34,611 bases of DNA, from the NCBI GenBank assembly GCA_016206145.1, contig JACQSA010000051.1, positions 1 through 34,611 on the forward strand. The letters run 5' to 3'. The notes under the pieces are model-generated. The model was not told where the DNA came from, did not search any database, and saw nothing but the letters and a program-made list of their open reading frames with translations. Shown here in pieces: positions 10,401 through 16,823 of this stretch. A program made the translations under genes and the position numbers. How positions within the stretch are numbered: position 1 is the stretch's first letter; each line of letters starts with the position of its first letter. This DNA is from Candidatus Uhrbacteria bacterium. GTDB taxonomy: Bacteria; Patescibacteriota; Patescibacteriia; JACQRZ01.

Positions 10401-13400
10401 GTAAAATACGCATGCGCTTCTCCGCCTTTTGTTTCAAGGTCGATATTGGTAAACTCCTCACATCCCGCTTCTTGGGCGTTGCAACGATTCACCCTGTCTT
10501 CTTTGAAAAATGCAAGAGAATTCGCAGAGGTTTTATCAAAAAAGCTTGGTTGGAGGAAGTAGGCGCGTATGCCGACACACGATTCAGCCAAGCACGCCTG
10601 AGGGCTCAACGCGGGAATATCAGGATCCTCAGAATCAAGCGCACTATACAATTGGCATCCAACATTTTCTTCTTTGCAATGCAGCGCATAGCGCTTACAC
10701 TCGCTTCTCTCAAACGCTCCTGTTTCGTCGCACTTCAGGTACGCAGGCGCGACTTTGAGGTTTGCGCCATTGCTCATGGTGCGACATCCGTCAGCAGACT
10801 CTTCGCAACGCGGAGCATTGTGAGTGAGATACACGCGATTTGCAGGAGTATCAACCCATGGACTGGAGACAACTTTTGTTTTTTCTTTGTTTGTGTTATC
10901 AATGACTTTTTGGCAAAGCGCGAGTGTGGCAGACCTCGCGTCCTTGAACGCTAGATCCGCTGTCGGAGCGGCCTTGACATTGTGAAGATTATTATCAAGC
11001 ACCGTGCCTAATTTATTTTCCATCAGCACTCTCTTGCCGTCTTTTATGGGATTGCCTTCTTTATCACGCTGAAAGTCTATCACGCACGTTTCGTACTGGC
11101 GCTTTTCTTGTGAAAGCCATGTACATCCAGCGTTTTCTTCTTTGCAAAAATTGTTCTTTTTTTCATCCTCGCTCCCATATACTTCTTTTCCTATCGTATC
11201 TTTGAGCAAAGCAAAATTTTCTCCTTTCCCGTATGGCGTGATTTCAGTAAACGCATCGCAGGATGCAAATTGGTTGGGACATACAGTGCCCTGCAAACCG
11301 AATTTTTTCCATTCTTCAATGCAATATCCAAATCCAATGCTTTTTTCTTCGCATTTGCCGTCTGCGCTGTCGCTCAGACACGATGTTTCATCAACGCACG
11401 CTTCGGGCCGAGGAGATGGCCTGATTTGTAAATCTGGGGGACATGTACTCACACCATCCCCGTTTGTATCAGTAATACAGGCAGGGTCAGGATCCCGCTC
11501 TTTTGGATCTGCACTTGGATCTTGGGTGCTTTCCAGCGCAGTCGGACCGTATCCTTTGAGTTCGCACCGTACGGGCGGAAGTTTAAGGACCCAGCTCGGA
11601 TCGATTAAGCGAAAAAACACGCTGTCTTTATTGTTAAAATTATTTACCAAATCTTGCAGAGTACAGTCTTTTTGTCCGCATGGTCCCGGGTTATCGCGGA
11701 TATAGAGAGCGGCAAGTTCCCATGCCACAGGCAATACACGATATTTCCGCAATATCACCATGGAGCGGTACGGATAGTCGTTTTGATAGTCCCGAGGCTC
11801 TTCGGATGGCCTGCCCGCAGATGTATGCTTAAATCCAAACCGCCCTTCGGGATTCAGACCGCTACTGCCACCGGAAGTTTTGTATTCTTCCATTGCTTCT
11901 GCCACTGTCATACGGTTTCGTATGGCTTCGGCAAATGCGGATCCGATAGTGCACGCATTCGGATGTATGAAACAATCCTGGATTTGCAATTCGGAAAGCA
12001 CGTTTTGTATTTGTCCTCCGGAAGTTTTTACTTTGACAAGTTGCGCGATGCGCTGTACTGTCGGGCTTTGCGAACCTCCATACGATGGAGCCGCGGCAGG
12101 ATTATAAAGTTGAGCTGATTGGACACTAGAAGACGTAAAATCTCCTCCGGCGGACGCCACGCCTACCCGATTTGCATCTGCCACCAAACGGCGCACTCCT
12201 TTAAACCCAAGCTCAACTGATTTTCCGACAAATGTTTCAACAAAATCCGCAATAATGTCTACTGTGTCGACCAAGAGCTTGCCGGTGAGAGGATCTTTTT
12301 TACTGATTTCTCCCAACACATTGTCTGAGACAGCTTTTCGGATTCCTCCGGGGGACAAGATATTTCCTGCCCAGTCAGTAACCGGCTTCAGACCGCTTCC
12401 TGCAATCATATTTTCCCACCTCTCCTTTTCCTTGGCTTGCAGTTCATCTATTTGATCCTGCATAATACTGCTCTGAAGACCAAATGTGATACCGACATCG
12501 CTTTTGTATGGATCGAGCGCGTCGGCAAGAAGCTGCCAACCATTCTTGCCGGTCACTGTATTAGAAATAGCGGCGCCTGTATCTTGGATAAAGGTTGACC
12601 AATTTTGTTTTAATGTTTGATATTCACAAATTGGTTTTTCCGGTTCACTAATAGATGAGCTAAGCCCCAATCCGATCCTGAACATAACACCGAGTTTTGG
12701 AGCGCATACCCCCTGTAAAAAACTATATGCTGCCGAAGAAAGCGCGCCGGCTGCGTTTTTCTGAAATTTTTGCATGCGGGAAAACTCTGCCGCGTCATAG
12801 GTATCAACTTGGGTTTGAACGTTTTTTCTTTTTTCCGCAAAATCACCTGCTATCTGCGTAAGGCGCTTTAAGTCAGCTTTGCTTGCGTCGAGACCTTTTA
12901 ATTGCAATTTTGCTGTATCGCATTCGTCGGCATTAAAATGACTGTCTCCGCAAAACTCCTCAATATCAGCTTTTAATTCTCCTTCTTGTTCTTCAATAAA
13001 CTTTTTCTTTGACTGCTCATTATCTGAATATGAACCAGTCAAATCCTCTAACTCTCCAAGGTCCTTATGTAATCCTGCTCTATCTTTTTCGTACTTCACA
13101 TCAAACCCCAGCACCATGCCTTCAAGCGCACCGCCAACAGCATTCTGGGCCGCATCAATCGCATAAAATGTCCATGTGAGCGGATCGAATGCCGGCAATT
13201 TTCCTTTTTCTCCTGTTGCCCATTCTCCAAATAATGCGTTTGCACTGTTTTCTGAAAGTTTATGGGATAAAAATTTTAAGCCGCGATAACCGGCATTTTC
13301 AAGACCAAACCAAATAATATTTGGGACATACTCCAAAAGAGTTTTTGGAATATCAACAGTCGTGGCTGTGGGAACGACTGCATGCGCCGGTTTTGCAGTC

Positions 13401-13474
13401 GAAAAAAACAACACAGGCGCAAAGAGCATTATGATCAAAAAAGTGAAAAGGGTTTTCTTTGAGCTAGATTTCAT
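4409..13474 (-). CDS. Giant secreted Cys-rich surface protein (3021 residues)
   Basis: Residues 1-32 form a Sec signal peptide: a KK n-region, a hydrophobic core and an A-H-A cleavage site at 30-32. Residues ~110-240 are helical and charged. From ~775 to ~1700 there are nine copies of C-x5-[GN]-C-x2-[aromatic/hydrophobic], for example CKEENAGCTWL, CNAQEAGCEEF and CPSNAVGCRKY, spaced about 50-200 residues apart. A jelly-roll segment resembling carbohydrate-binding modules spans ~1160-1305 (DTFEKEPFRSGW to FLDTIFIKE). A Gly-rich hydrophobic stretch lies at ~2333-2388, and a PKD-like domain with VDWGDG and a later FSHIYGDG at ~2870-2970. The many cysteines imply extracytoplasmic disulfides. I infer an adhesin or structural surface protein that works with the VirB6-like protein downstream. 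No catalytic domain is recognised. It is one uninterrupted frame with no sign of decay. Confidence 0.85.
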   Translation of the reverse strand: MKSSSKKTLFTFLIIMLFAPVLFFSTAKPAHAVVPTATTVDIPKTLLEYVPNIIWFGLENAGYRGLKFLSHKLSENSANALFGEWATGEKGKLPAFDPLTWTFYAIDAAQNAVGGALEGMVLGFDVKYEKDRAGLHKDLGELEDLTGSYSDNEQSKKKFIEEQEGELKADIEEFCGDSHFNADECDTAKLQLKGLDASKADLKRLTQIAGDFAEKRKNVQTQVDTYDAAEFSRMQKFQKNAAGALSSAAYSFLQGVCAPKLGVMFRIGLGLSSSISEPEKPICEYQTLKQNWSTFIQDTGAAISNTVTGKNGWQLLADALDPYKSDVGITFGLQSSIMQDQIDELQAKEKERWENMIAGSGLKPVTDWAGNILSPGGIRKAVSDNVLGEISKKDPLTGKLLVDTVDIIADFVETFVGKSVELGFKGVRRLVADANRVGVASAGGDFTSSSVQSAQLYNPAAAPSYGGSQSPTVQRIAQLVKVKTSGGQIQNVLSELQIQDCFIHPNACTIGSAFAEAIRNRMTVAEAMEEYKTSGGSSGLNPEGRFGFKHTSAGRPSEEPRDYQNDYPYRSMVILRKYRVLPVAWELAALYIRDNPGPCGQKDCTLQDLVNNFNNKDSVFFRLIDPSWVLKLPPVRCELKGYGPTALESTQDPSADPKERDPDPACITDTNGDGVSTCPPDLQIRPSPRPEACVDETSCLSDSADGKCEEKSIGFGYCIEEWKKFGLQGTVCPNQFASCDAFTEITPYGKGENFALLKDTIGKEVYGSEDEKKNNFCKEENAGCTWLSQEKRQYETCVIDFQRDKEGNPIKDGKRVLMENKLGTVLDNNLHNVKAAPTADLAFKDARSATLALCQKVIDNTNKEKTKVVSSPWVDTPANRVYLTHNAPRCEESADGCRTMSNGANLKVAPAYLKCDETGAFERSECKRYALHCKEENVGCQLYSALDSEDPDIPALSPQACLAESCVGIRAYFLQPSFFDKTSANSLAFFKEDRVNRCNAQEAGCEEFTNIDLETKGGEAHAYFTKTSACEFVSKDTPENRTVFYSYYGSEQGGRQPVAFYLKADASGDPACAVGSACTCDAKIFSDQFNTPTQPLTCREFISAAGAVSYRYIDKLVYQTDDCSEYRRAADNAAGRFISRSLSAQCSASAVGCRAYSSTTAGNYSVIIRDTFEKEPFRSGWGPDTSVDTSREAETVGGRSLRITSSAGSLEAEKQIVLSSLKSYTLTLNAKAVGTSTLAIIGKDTAGITPTNTLASATFTTSGWQYFNFTIENATTTSVAIRITPPTGTTLSQAFLDTIFIKESDGATIYAIDTSTKTESARPEACEMNGSGTYQTSCRLYSTPEIETPLAFSGFTNVCPLPFVGCREFKEWRWSFFPNETLDSQPTNILRCSTDKNTSTADARQALPDETLTDQGKCFDEYISTVSGKRFGVYVSYESPKYLVDKPNVQCRSEEANCTAYGAPVKTREHRKADTSGTVTTVTVSNGVASSTTANDGYKEEWQTVFYKITPDQITQNLAKLSDVAPTVISEGYKAGVCKQEEQGCKAYNTESAKRYFKTPGKNLCYWTKGNVFKGEGATEPKEGWFYKACRKKSGDLLDDEKNQENELYYPSYACQSDDDCSGLESAVYTGRCDALISCDSVDSTTGKGGGPAAYSHAFETYNTTQSKLEISAPTITYWNDQGPAKYFKQCPSNAVGCRKYKDPECIECGDGNPHCPVQDPGNGTLRSDYGRLDPTKGVSGASCKVYRTYLGDVRDTQKECSGELNIENGCILLQDTDPDAEAKIYNSSAYYNDYFKTKRGITLNIADSRNAPATANDANILLKGKLDRECKVSLDCANDIRVQGDPNRKICTERIPCLKRNANGGCIVPALPALGTCKGEHISSRCSENRDCQCTGTRCVGECIPLGVCKNNAERCTRFTPCSSGVECITNPTSDDLITYCSSLVKGLCESDVECYWNKDLAAGHNCQPSPTASLAGNFKAPYLQIRNADGSIRLTPDKYHELDLSFAGLSGYARPNMVFKDDYTTKNPSGRDSYFLPWIQSFTGANAPLASDSLGPTIKDPDERLQNKINISGVTEVASSCRLYPRSDSPKVRVDSKNKNVWNDACNYISGTAEKFVGVYGYCLEPYPQWQTRYGKERTGKVCAKNMNRIIGGSVLGNCEAGNIPDDCGSDGPCVYRSYSQACLLWNPITLSNQTASSAAAANLGAPASSYASGGITGISFCVEQSNPTEIASSSAVEEDPTGNFGMADPDSTPATYTRDHWLYEKSLPLSDCPVGSASIKCYQTRDSSNLNKSDGYLDRDRLKNNPDITSAGSRLLVMTEFNSNFWNNVGNAAGASCLVGTTVGSVSTVWVGGVGAIPGGGAGCAVFGIAGGLASFIGQLLGWGGDQIDDTAARTGYTGSEVNLPSLGVNSREVVSDGIPNGTSYGFAMDSIYMIEYILEGATRTEFKQLIDSGMSEDGVDNPRGYSDETYLVQSGVSNRIYAGKRWDDSTPEPRNDVGFYFDEKAGGWGGHDRKCIYNNNQGGRALCWQVATENLGAWTNSQGQKKSYWNESCNEEKNFVVIGPVIANVNGIERLAGWKWLYCDASGGGDQAVAVSTKIYFKKNTTTVHHQAQNRFINYCTAFVKPITTNGQNVGLYEQTKNPVASDSNADNQGRHGTYLTLGGKSFLTSVNPAQRVVLKAQRALWDRDEFYTEFNTATQKNYLWSYNETKTYTTGKEKLIPGTENPGFNVKSFSKPHTDKDTDISVYPSLTREPIDTLRTSVFAKAYEYWKWKCYTPPCTAIIFGVCISGGPDECKYEKTASWDGTKFVGSDAGKLQTMWDTSRTEAQGRAPVTSPAIPMPAGDKYTKGDTGGFHFDHDFLLYPKVRISFWVDVPNNDQLPLRKIIVDWGDGRRYEYTNSNKEGSGKNERPGPAVNGTTTNSDDLPFEFSHIYGDGKPNGKHICIYTMDNWEAKAATCGTVYKDSDDKWGITPSSWQYKYDLATFPLREDASKDWPEADARTKYNLYEAQTASISN

Positions 13475-13527
13475 ACTTATATTTCGTCATTCTGAGGTTT
13501 TACTCAAAGCAACAACTGCCAAAAATT

Positions 13528-13669
13528 GTCATCCCGAGCGTCAGGTCCGATGGCCATCGGACCGAAGTCGAGGGATCTACGTCTTTCTTAACAGCCACAT
13601 AGATTCCTCCACTCCCTTCTAGCCTGCCCTGAGCGAACAACACCGTGAGCCGAACGGGGTCGGAATGAC
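13528..13669. repeat. Dispersed intergenic repeat, copy R1
   Basis: It begins gtcatcccgagcg and ends ggtcggaatgac. It shares 'gagggatctacgtctttctta' -like sequence with R2 and a ~48-bp tail (13622-13669) with R3. It contains a perfect 20-bp palindrome, ggtccgatggccatcggacc, at 13544-13563. It fills the 248-bp gap upstream of the giant gene; I see no clear promoter or gene in that gap. Confidence 0.75.
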
Positions 13670-13722
13670 AACCCTTAGACTATCAATTTCTGCAATCCCA
13701 GTGACATTTGTTTTTACATTCT

Positions 13723-14589
13723 TCATTGTTGTTGTGCCTGCTTGATGGATTTGAGAAATAACTCCTTGAGAGTAGCGTCATCAACTGCGTTTAGCTGTGC
13801 TTCCGGTATGGTGCCTACGCTGCGGACAAGTTCGCGGATTTCTTGGGAAGTAAGCGTTTCGGGATTTTGCAGTTTGGATTCATCTATGGAGCCTTGAGTT
13901 GCCTGAGTCTGCGGGAGAGGTTTGGCAGGCAAAGGCGTCGCACCAGAATTTTCGTATTTTTGCAAAAAGTCTTTATATGTTTTTTGGTACATCTCCTGTA
14001 GTGCGTTGTCATCCACTCCTTTCAATTGCTCGTCAGTAACGCCTTGAGACTTCAGCAATTCTTTGATCTGCTCCACTGAAAGCGCGCCAAGTTCATAAAT
14101 CGACTGCGGCGACTTGCCGCCAAAGATCCCGCCCAAGTCCGCAAATCCACTGCCCGAGCCTACACCCGTATCAGTGCTTGTCGAAGAAAATGCAGGCGCA
14201 ACACAATTGTCTCCAGTTGCGCAATTGGGGTCATGCCCGGTTGCAATCTCTTGCTTGTCATCGTATCCGTCGCTGTCAGTGTCCGCGAGATACGGACTTG
14301 TGCGGTATACATAGAGCTCATCATAGTCTGAAAGAGTGTCGCGATCCGTGTCGCTTGATCGCAATGCCTCTTTACTTGCATCTTGCGAAGAAAGATCAGG
14401 AAAACTCGACGCTCGGCTGGAGCCTCCGCGGAATTGAAACGGCTCTCGAATATTTTGAACCATCAAATATACGCCAAAGACAAGCACTCCCGCGCCTGCG
14501 AATATAAAAAACGAAAGCAACCCGTATGGTATGGAGCGGGGCGTATCGCTTTGCCACTTTTTCGACCTGTGTAAGTCGTGCTCTTGCAT
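13723..14589 (-). CDS. Membrane-anchored protein with thrombospondin type 3-like calcium repeats
   Basis: The protein has 288 residues: a short cytoplasmic N-terminus, one membrane span at ~22-44, then a Ser-rich stalk. Residues ~79-121 carry Asp-rich calcium-type loops (DTDRDTLSDYDE and DTDSDGYDDKQE), as in thrombospondin type 3 repeats of bacterial surface proteins. The C-terminal half has an internal duplication: about 42 residues at 170-211 and 246-288 align (VEQIKELLKS...QLKGVDDNALQEMY against SQEIRELVRS...QLNAVDDATLKELF). The fold of this pair is not recognised; short helical binding modules are likely. It lies upstream of the giant Cys-rich gene on the same strand, with a repeat between them, so a shared surface function is plausible but unproven. 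It has its own promoter at 14617-14645. Confidence 0.8.
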   Translation of the reverse strand: MQEHDLHRSKKWQSDTPRSIPYGLLSFFIFAGAGVLVFGVYLMVQNIREPFQFRGGSSRASSFPDLSSQDASKEALRSSDTDRDTLSDYDELYVYRTSPYLADTDSDGYDDKQEIATGHDPNCATGDNCVAPAFSSTSTDTGVGSGSGFADLGGIFGGKSPQSIYELGALSVEQIKELLKSQGVTDEQLKGVDDNALQEMYQKTYKDFLQKYENSGATPLPAKPLPQTQATQGSIDESKLQNPETLTSQEIRELVRSVGTIPEAQLNAVDDATLKELFLKSIKQAQQQ

Positions 14590-14616
14590 CTTTTGCGATC
14601 AATCTTATTTGTTATA

Positions 14617-14645
14617 ATTATACAGCTCAAAAAGTCTTGTGTACA
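14617..14645 (-). promoter_or_regulatory. Sigma70-type promoter for the calcium-repeat protein
   Basis: On the minus strand, -35 TGTACA (14640-14645), a 17-nt spacer and a perfect -10 TATAAT (14617-14622). Transcription would start near 14610, giving a leader of about 20 nt before the ATG at 14589. No Shine-Dalgarno is obvious in it. Confidence 0.55.
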
Positions 14646-14665
14646 GGGGATAAAGGGGTGAAAAA

Positions 14666-14693
14666 TAAAAAAAATCCCCACACTAGAGGACTC
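14666..14693 (-). terminator. Possible intrinsic terminator after the DUF2283 gene
   Basis: On the minus strand, GAGTCCTC and GGGGATTT can form an 8-bp stem with three G-U pairs around a short loop, followed directly by a long U-run. It lies 23 nt downstream of the DUF2283 stop codon. The wobble pairs make it a weak call. Confidence 0.4.
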
Positions 14694-14715
14694 CTACCAT
14701 TCGCATTTCTAAAAA

Positions 14716-14940
14716 CTATACTCTGGCAAAAGTGCGCTCCTTGACCGTCGAGCGAACCATCTGATGAAAAGGACGGCGAAACTCATCAATACTGATACCC
14801 ATAACATCAATATTCACGACTGCTCCATCTTTGTCGTAATCTATCACTACATTATCTTGAACTTCAGAATCAACGCTTTTCTTTTTCTTAAAACGAATAC
14901 TAAGGATATGTGAATCCTTGTCAAAACTTATTTTTGCCAT
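14716..14940 (-). CDS. DUF2283 family protein
   Basis: The product is 74 residues from the ATG at 14940. It shows the DUF2283 pattern of short strands: ISFDKDSHILSIRF, then NVVIDYDKDGAVVNIDVMG, where the family has 'Y-x-xx-D-x-L-Y-I-x-F' and 'v-i-x-D-y-D-x-x-G-x-i-x-G-I-E-I'. The biochemical role of the family is unknown. A TTG at 14976 would add 12 residues, but ATG is preferred. The gene lies alone between rsmA and the calcium-repeat gene. DUF2283 genes often sit beside a DUF4258 partner, and none is seen here. Confidence 0.75.
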   Translation of the reverse strand: MAKISFDKDSHILSIRFKKKKSVDSEVQDNVVIDYDKDGAVVNIDVMGISIDEFRRPFHQMVRSTVKERTFARV

Positions 14941-15040
14941 ATTATTAAAAATATTTTTGAATCTTCGAGGTATCAATAATTGTAATAACCTTCACATGAA
15001 ACTTACTAAGCTGCTCGCAAATTATGTATACTTCATACGA

Positions 15041-15886
15041 TCAATTATTTATATAATAACAAAGCGATATCCAATCGTCAACGGAAAGCTCCTGGGCTCT
15101 TGCGTTGAGTGGGATTTGTGCCGCAAAAAAGCCTTTTTTTATATCTTCCACGGGTATCTTGAGGCCGTGAGAAAGATTTCTGGAAAGCAGTTTACGCTTT
15201 GCGCTAAAACCCGCCTTCACAAAATGCGTAAACTCTTTTGCGTGCTGGCTTGCAGGAATGCGATCTTTTTTGAGTGCAAGAGAGATACATACGCTATTTA
15301 CTTTCGGAGCAGGAAAAAAACATGTCTTGGAAACGGGAAACAGAATCTTGGGAACAGCATAATACTGCACCATGGAAGAAAGAATACTCATTTCTCCGGC
15401 GTGTGCGCAAATGCGCTTCCCTACTTCCTTTTGGATCATTAAAATCATATCGCTCGGACGCGGAGATTCTTCCAAGAATTTACGGATCAAAAGTGAGGTG
15501 AGATTATAGGGAATATTTGCAATGACCCGATATGATCCTTCTTTTTTTGTGAATGTTGCATTCGGAAGCGTACGGGCATCTGCCCTGATAATCTCGATGT
15601 TTCCGATTGTCATCCCCGACCCGATCAGGGATCCATTTTGCAAAACCTCGATCAACTTCTCATCGATCTCTACGGCGAACACTTTTTTGACTCGATTTGC
15701 AAGCTCTCGCGTAAGGGCGCCGATACCCGCGCCTATCTCTACCACTGTATCTGTTTTTTTTAGATCAGCCTTTTCAATAATTTTTCGAATGATATTTCGA
15801 TCAATCAAAAAATTCTGCCCGCGTGAACGGCGCGGTTCAATTCCATAGGATCGAAGAATCTGTAAGGGGGAGGACAAAGATTGCAT
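15041..15886 (-). CDS. rsmA: 16S rRNA (adenine1518-N6/adenine1519-N6)-dimethyltransferase
   Basis: RsmA/KsgA dimethylates the two adjacent adenines in the helix 45 loop of 16S rRNA late in 30S assembly. The 281-residue protein has the expected length and motifs: GQNFLID at 23-29, SAM-binding motif I VEIGAGIGALT at 49-59, the acidic VEID at 72-75, RADA for motif III, and the catalytic NIPY at 124-127. A C-terminal helical domain follows (FFPAPKVNS). The ATG at 15886 lies 2 nt after the toxin stop codon, so translation is probably coupled and the gene shares a transcript with the toxin-antitoxin pair. Confidence 0.96.
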   Translation of the reverse strand: MQSLSSPLQILRSYGIEPRRSRGQNFLIDRNIIRKIIEKADLKKTDTVVEIGAGIGALTRELANRVKKVFAVEIDEKLIEVLQNGSLIGSGMTIGNIEIIRADARTLPNATFTKKEGSYRVIANIPYNLTSLLIRKFLEESPRPSDMILMIQKEVGKRICAHAGEMSILSSMVQYYAVPKILFPVSKTCFFPAPKVNSVCISLALKKDRIPASQHAKEFTHFVKAGFSAKRKLLSRNLSHGLKIPVEDIKKGFFAAQIPLNARAQELSVDDWISLCYYINN

Positions 15887-15888
15887 AA

Positions 15889-16167
15889 TCAGATCCCACG
15901 ATACACATCTTTACGATGACGCACGAGAAGGATTACTAGCACAACGACACCCCCTTGTGAGTCTATATCAAAAACGACTCGATAGTTGCCAATCCGGAAT
16001 CTATATTCCCCTTGCGTAGCATCTTTCAACTTTTGAGCATATCGAAAAGGATTTTCGGTTTTTACAAAGAAATCGAGCTTATCAATAATGCGACGTGCTG
16101 TCTTTTTATCTAAAGAATCTAAATCCTTCAAGGCAATATCAGCAAACGAAATAACATATGATGCCAT
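15889..16167 (-). CDS. RelE/ParE-family toxin
   Basis: The product is 92 residues with the compact RelE/ParE pattern: an N-terminal strand (YVISFADIALKDLDSL), two helices, then YRFRIGNYRVVFDID and a final VRHRKDVYRGI with the basic residues typical of RelE-type ribosome-dependent mRNA interferases. It follows the antitoxin gene by 7 nt. An AGGA lies about 5 nt before the ATG. Whether it cuts mRNA (RelE-like) or targets gyrase (ParE-like) cannot be settled from sequence, though the 'HRKDVY' ending is more RelE-like. Confidence 0.88.
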   Translation of the reverse strand: MASYVISFADIALKDLDSLDKKTARRIIDKLDFFVKTENPFRYAQKLKDATQGEYRFRIGNYRVVFDIDSQGGVVVLVILLVRHRKDVYRGI

Positions 16168-16174
16168 ACGTATC

Positions 16175-16432
16175 CTACAGGTTCAGATATTTTTTCACCT
16201 CCTCCATAGTATGTACCTTACCTTCTTTTACCTGTTTTCTGGCACGCGCGACAGTGTGCGCCAACTCTTCAAGTGTACTCTCACGCTTACTAAGAGGACG
16301 AACATCGAGAACAGGTTCGTTCTTCAGCAATATAATGTAACGAAGATTCTTGCTCCGAGCTTTTTTCGTGAGAGTAGAAATATTTTGTCTAAATTCTTTC
16401 AATCCTACAAAGTGTGTTTGCATATTTTTCAT
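16175..16432 (-). CDS. Phd/YefM-like antitoxin
   Basis: This 85-residue protein is the first gene of the pair. Its N-terminus (FVGLKEFRQNISTLTKKA, then YIILLKNEPVLDVRPL) matches the Phd/YefM DNA-binding fold, in which a strand-helix unit is followed by a short 'i-i-l-k-n-x-P-v' strand pair. The C-terminal charged helix (TVARARKQVKEGKVHTMEE) is where such proteins wrap the toxin. Antitoxins of this kind usually repress their own operon. The region just upstream contains inverted repeats (16448-16464), which could be operator sequence or part of the repeat element next door. Confidence 0.82.
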   Translation of the reverse strand: MKNMQTHFVGLKEFRQNISTLTKKARSKNLRYIILLKNEPVLDVRPLSKRESTLEELAHTVARARKQVKEGKVHTMEEVKKYLNL

Positions 16433-16447
16433 CGAAGATATGAATTA

Positions 16448-16780
16448 CTTTGAATTACGGAAACTGCCAATAATGCCCCCGTGTTGTCATCCCGAGCCCC
16501 CGCACCAGAGCAAAACTCGGTGCGGGGTAGACTCCGCGAGGGATCTACGTCTTTCTTAGAGAGCCGCATAGATTTCCGGCAAAAGCCAGACAGACTGTCC
16601 AAAAACTGCGGGAACTCATCCGTATGTCATTCCCGCGAAAGCGGGAATCCAGTAGTTATAAGCTTTCTTTGCTGACTGGATCCCGCATCAAGTGCGGGAT
16701 GACAGTTTTTGGACAGTCTGCCTCCTCCCATGCTTTTCGGTCGGTCGGAATGACAAAAAGCAGCGTTTCGTAATTCAAAG
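16448..16780. repeat. Composite intergenic repeat R2 with imperfect inverted ends
   Basis: This fills most of the 391-bp gene-free gap between the antitoxin and MFS genes. Its core, 16486-16754, begins gtcatcccgag and ends gtcggaatgac like R1 and R3; 16486-16556 is almost identical to 20721-20790. The outer ends, ctttgaattacggaaac (16448-16464) and gtttcgtaattcaaag (16765-16780), are inverted copies apart from one extra G. A second small element is nested at 16591-16720. Confidence 0.7.
16591..16720. mobile_element. MITE-like element with 18-bp perfect terminal inverted repeats
   Basis: CAGACTGTCCAAAAACTG at 16591-16608 is exactly inverted at 16703-16720. Between them lie two further hairpins, one around 'tcccgcgaaagcggga' (16630-16646) and one around 'tcccgcatcaagtgcggga' (16681-16699). 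These in turn form a larger inverted pair flanked by 'tgtcat...atccag' and 'ctggat...tgaca'. The 130-bp segment has no coding capacity and interrupts the R2 repeat. Small size, perfect ends and no transposase suggest a miniature non-autonomous element, or the folded core of a larger palindromic repeat family. Confidence 0.55.
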
Positions 16781-16823
16781 GAATTAATGTGTACCTTTAA
16801 GTGTACACCTCAATATCCGCCTG

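Noticed and set aside
10118-10954. 278-codon plus-strand ORF
   Set aside because: It lies wholly antisense to the giant Cys-rich gene, has no ribosome-binding site and shows no recognisable domain; the minus frame has a clear signal peptide and motifs.
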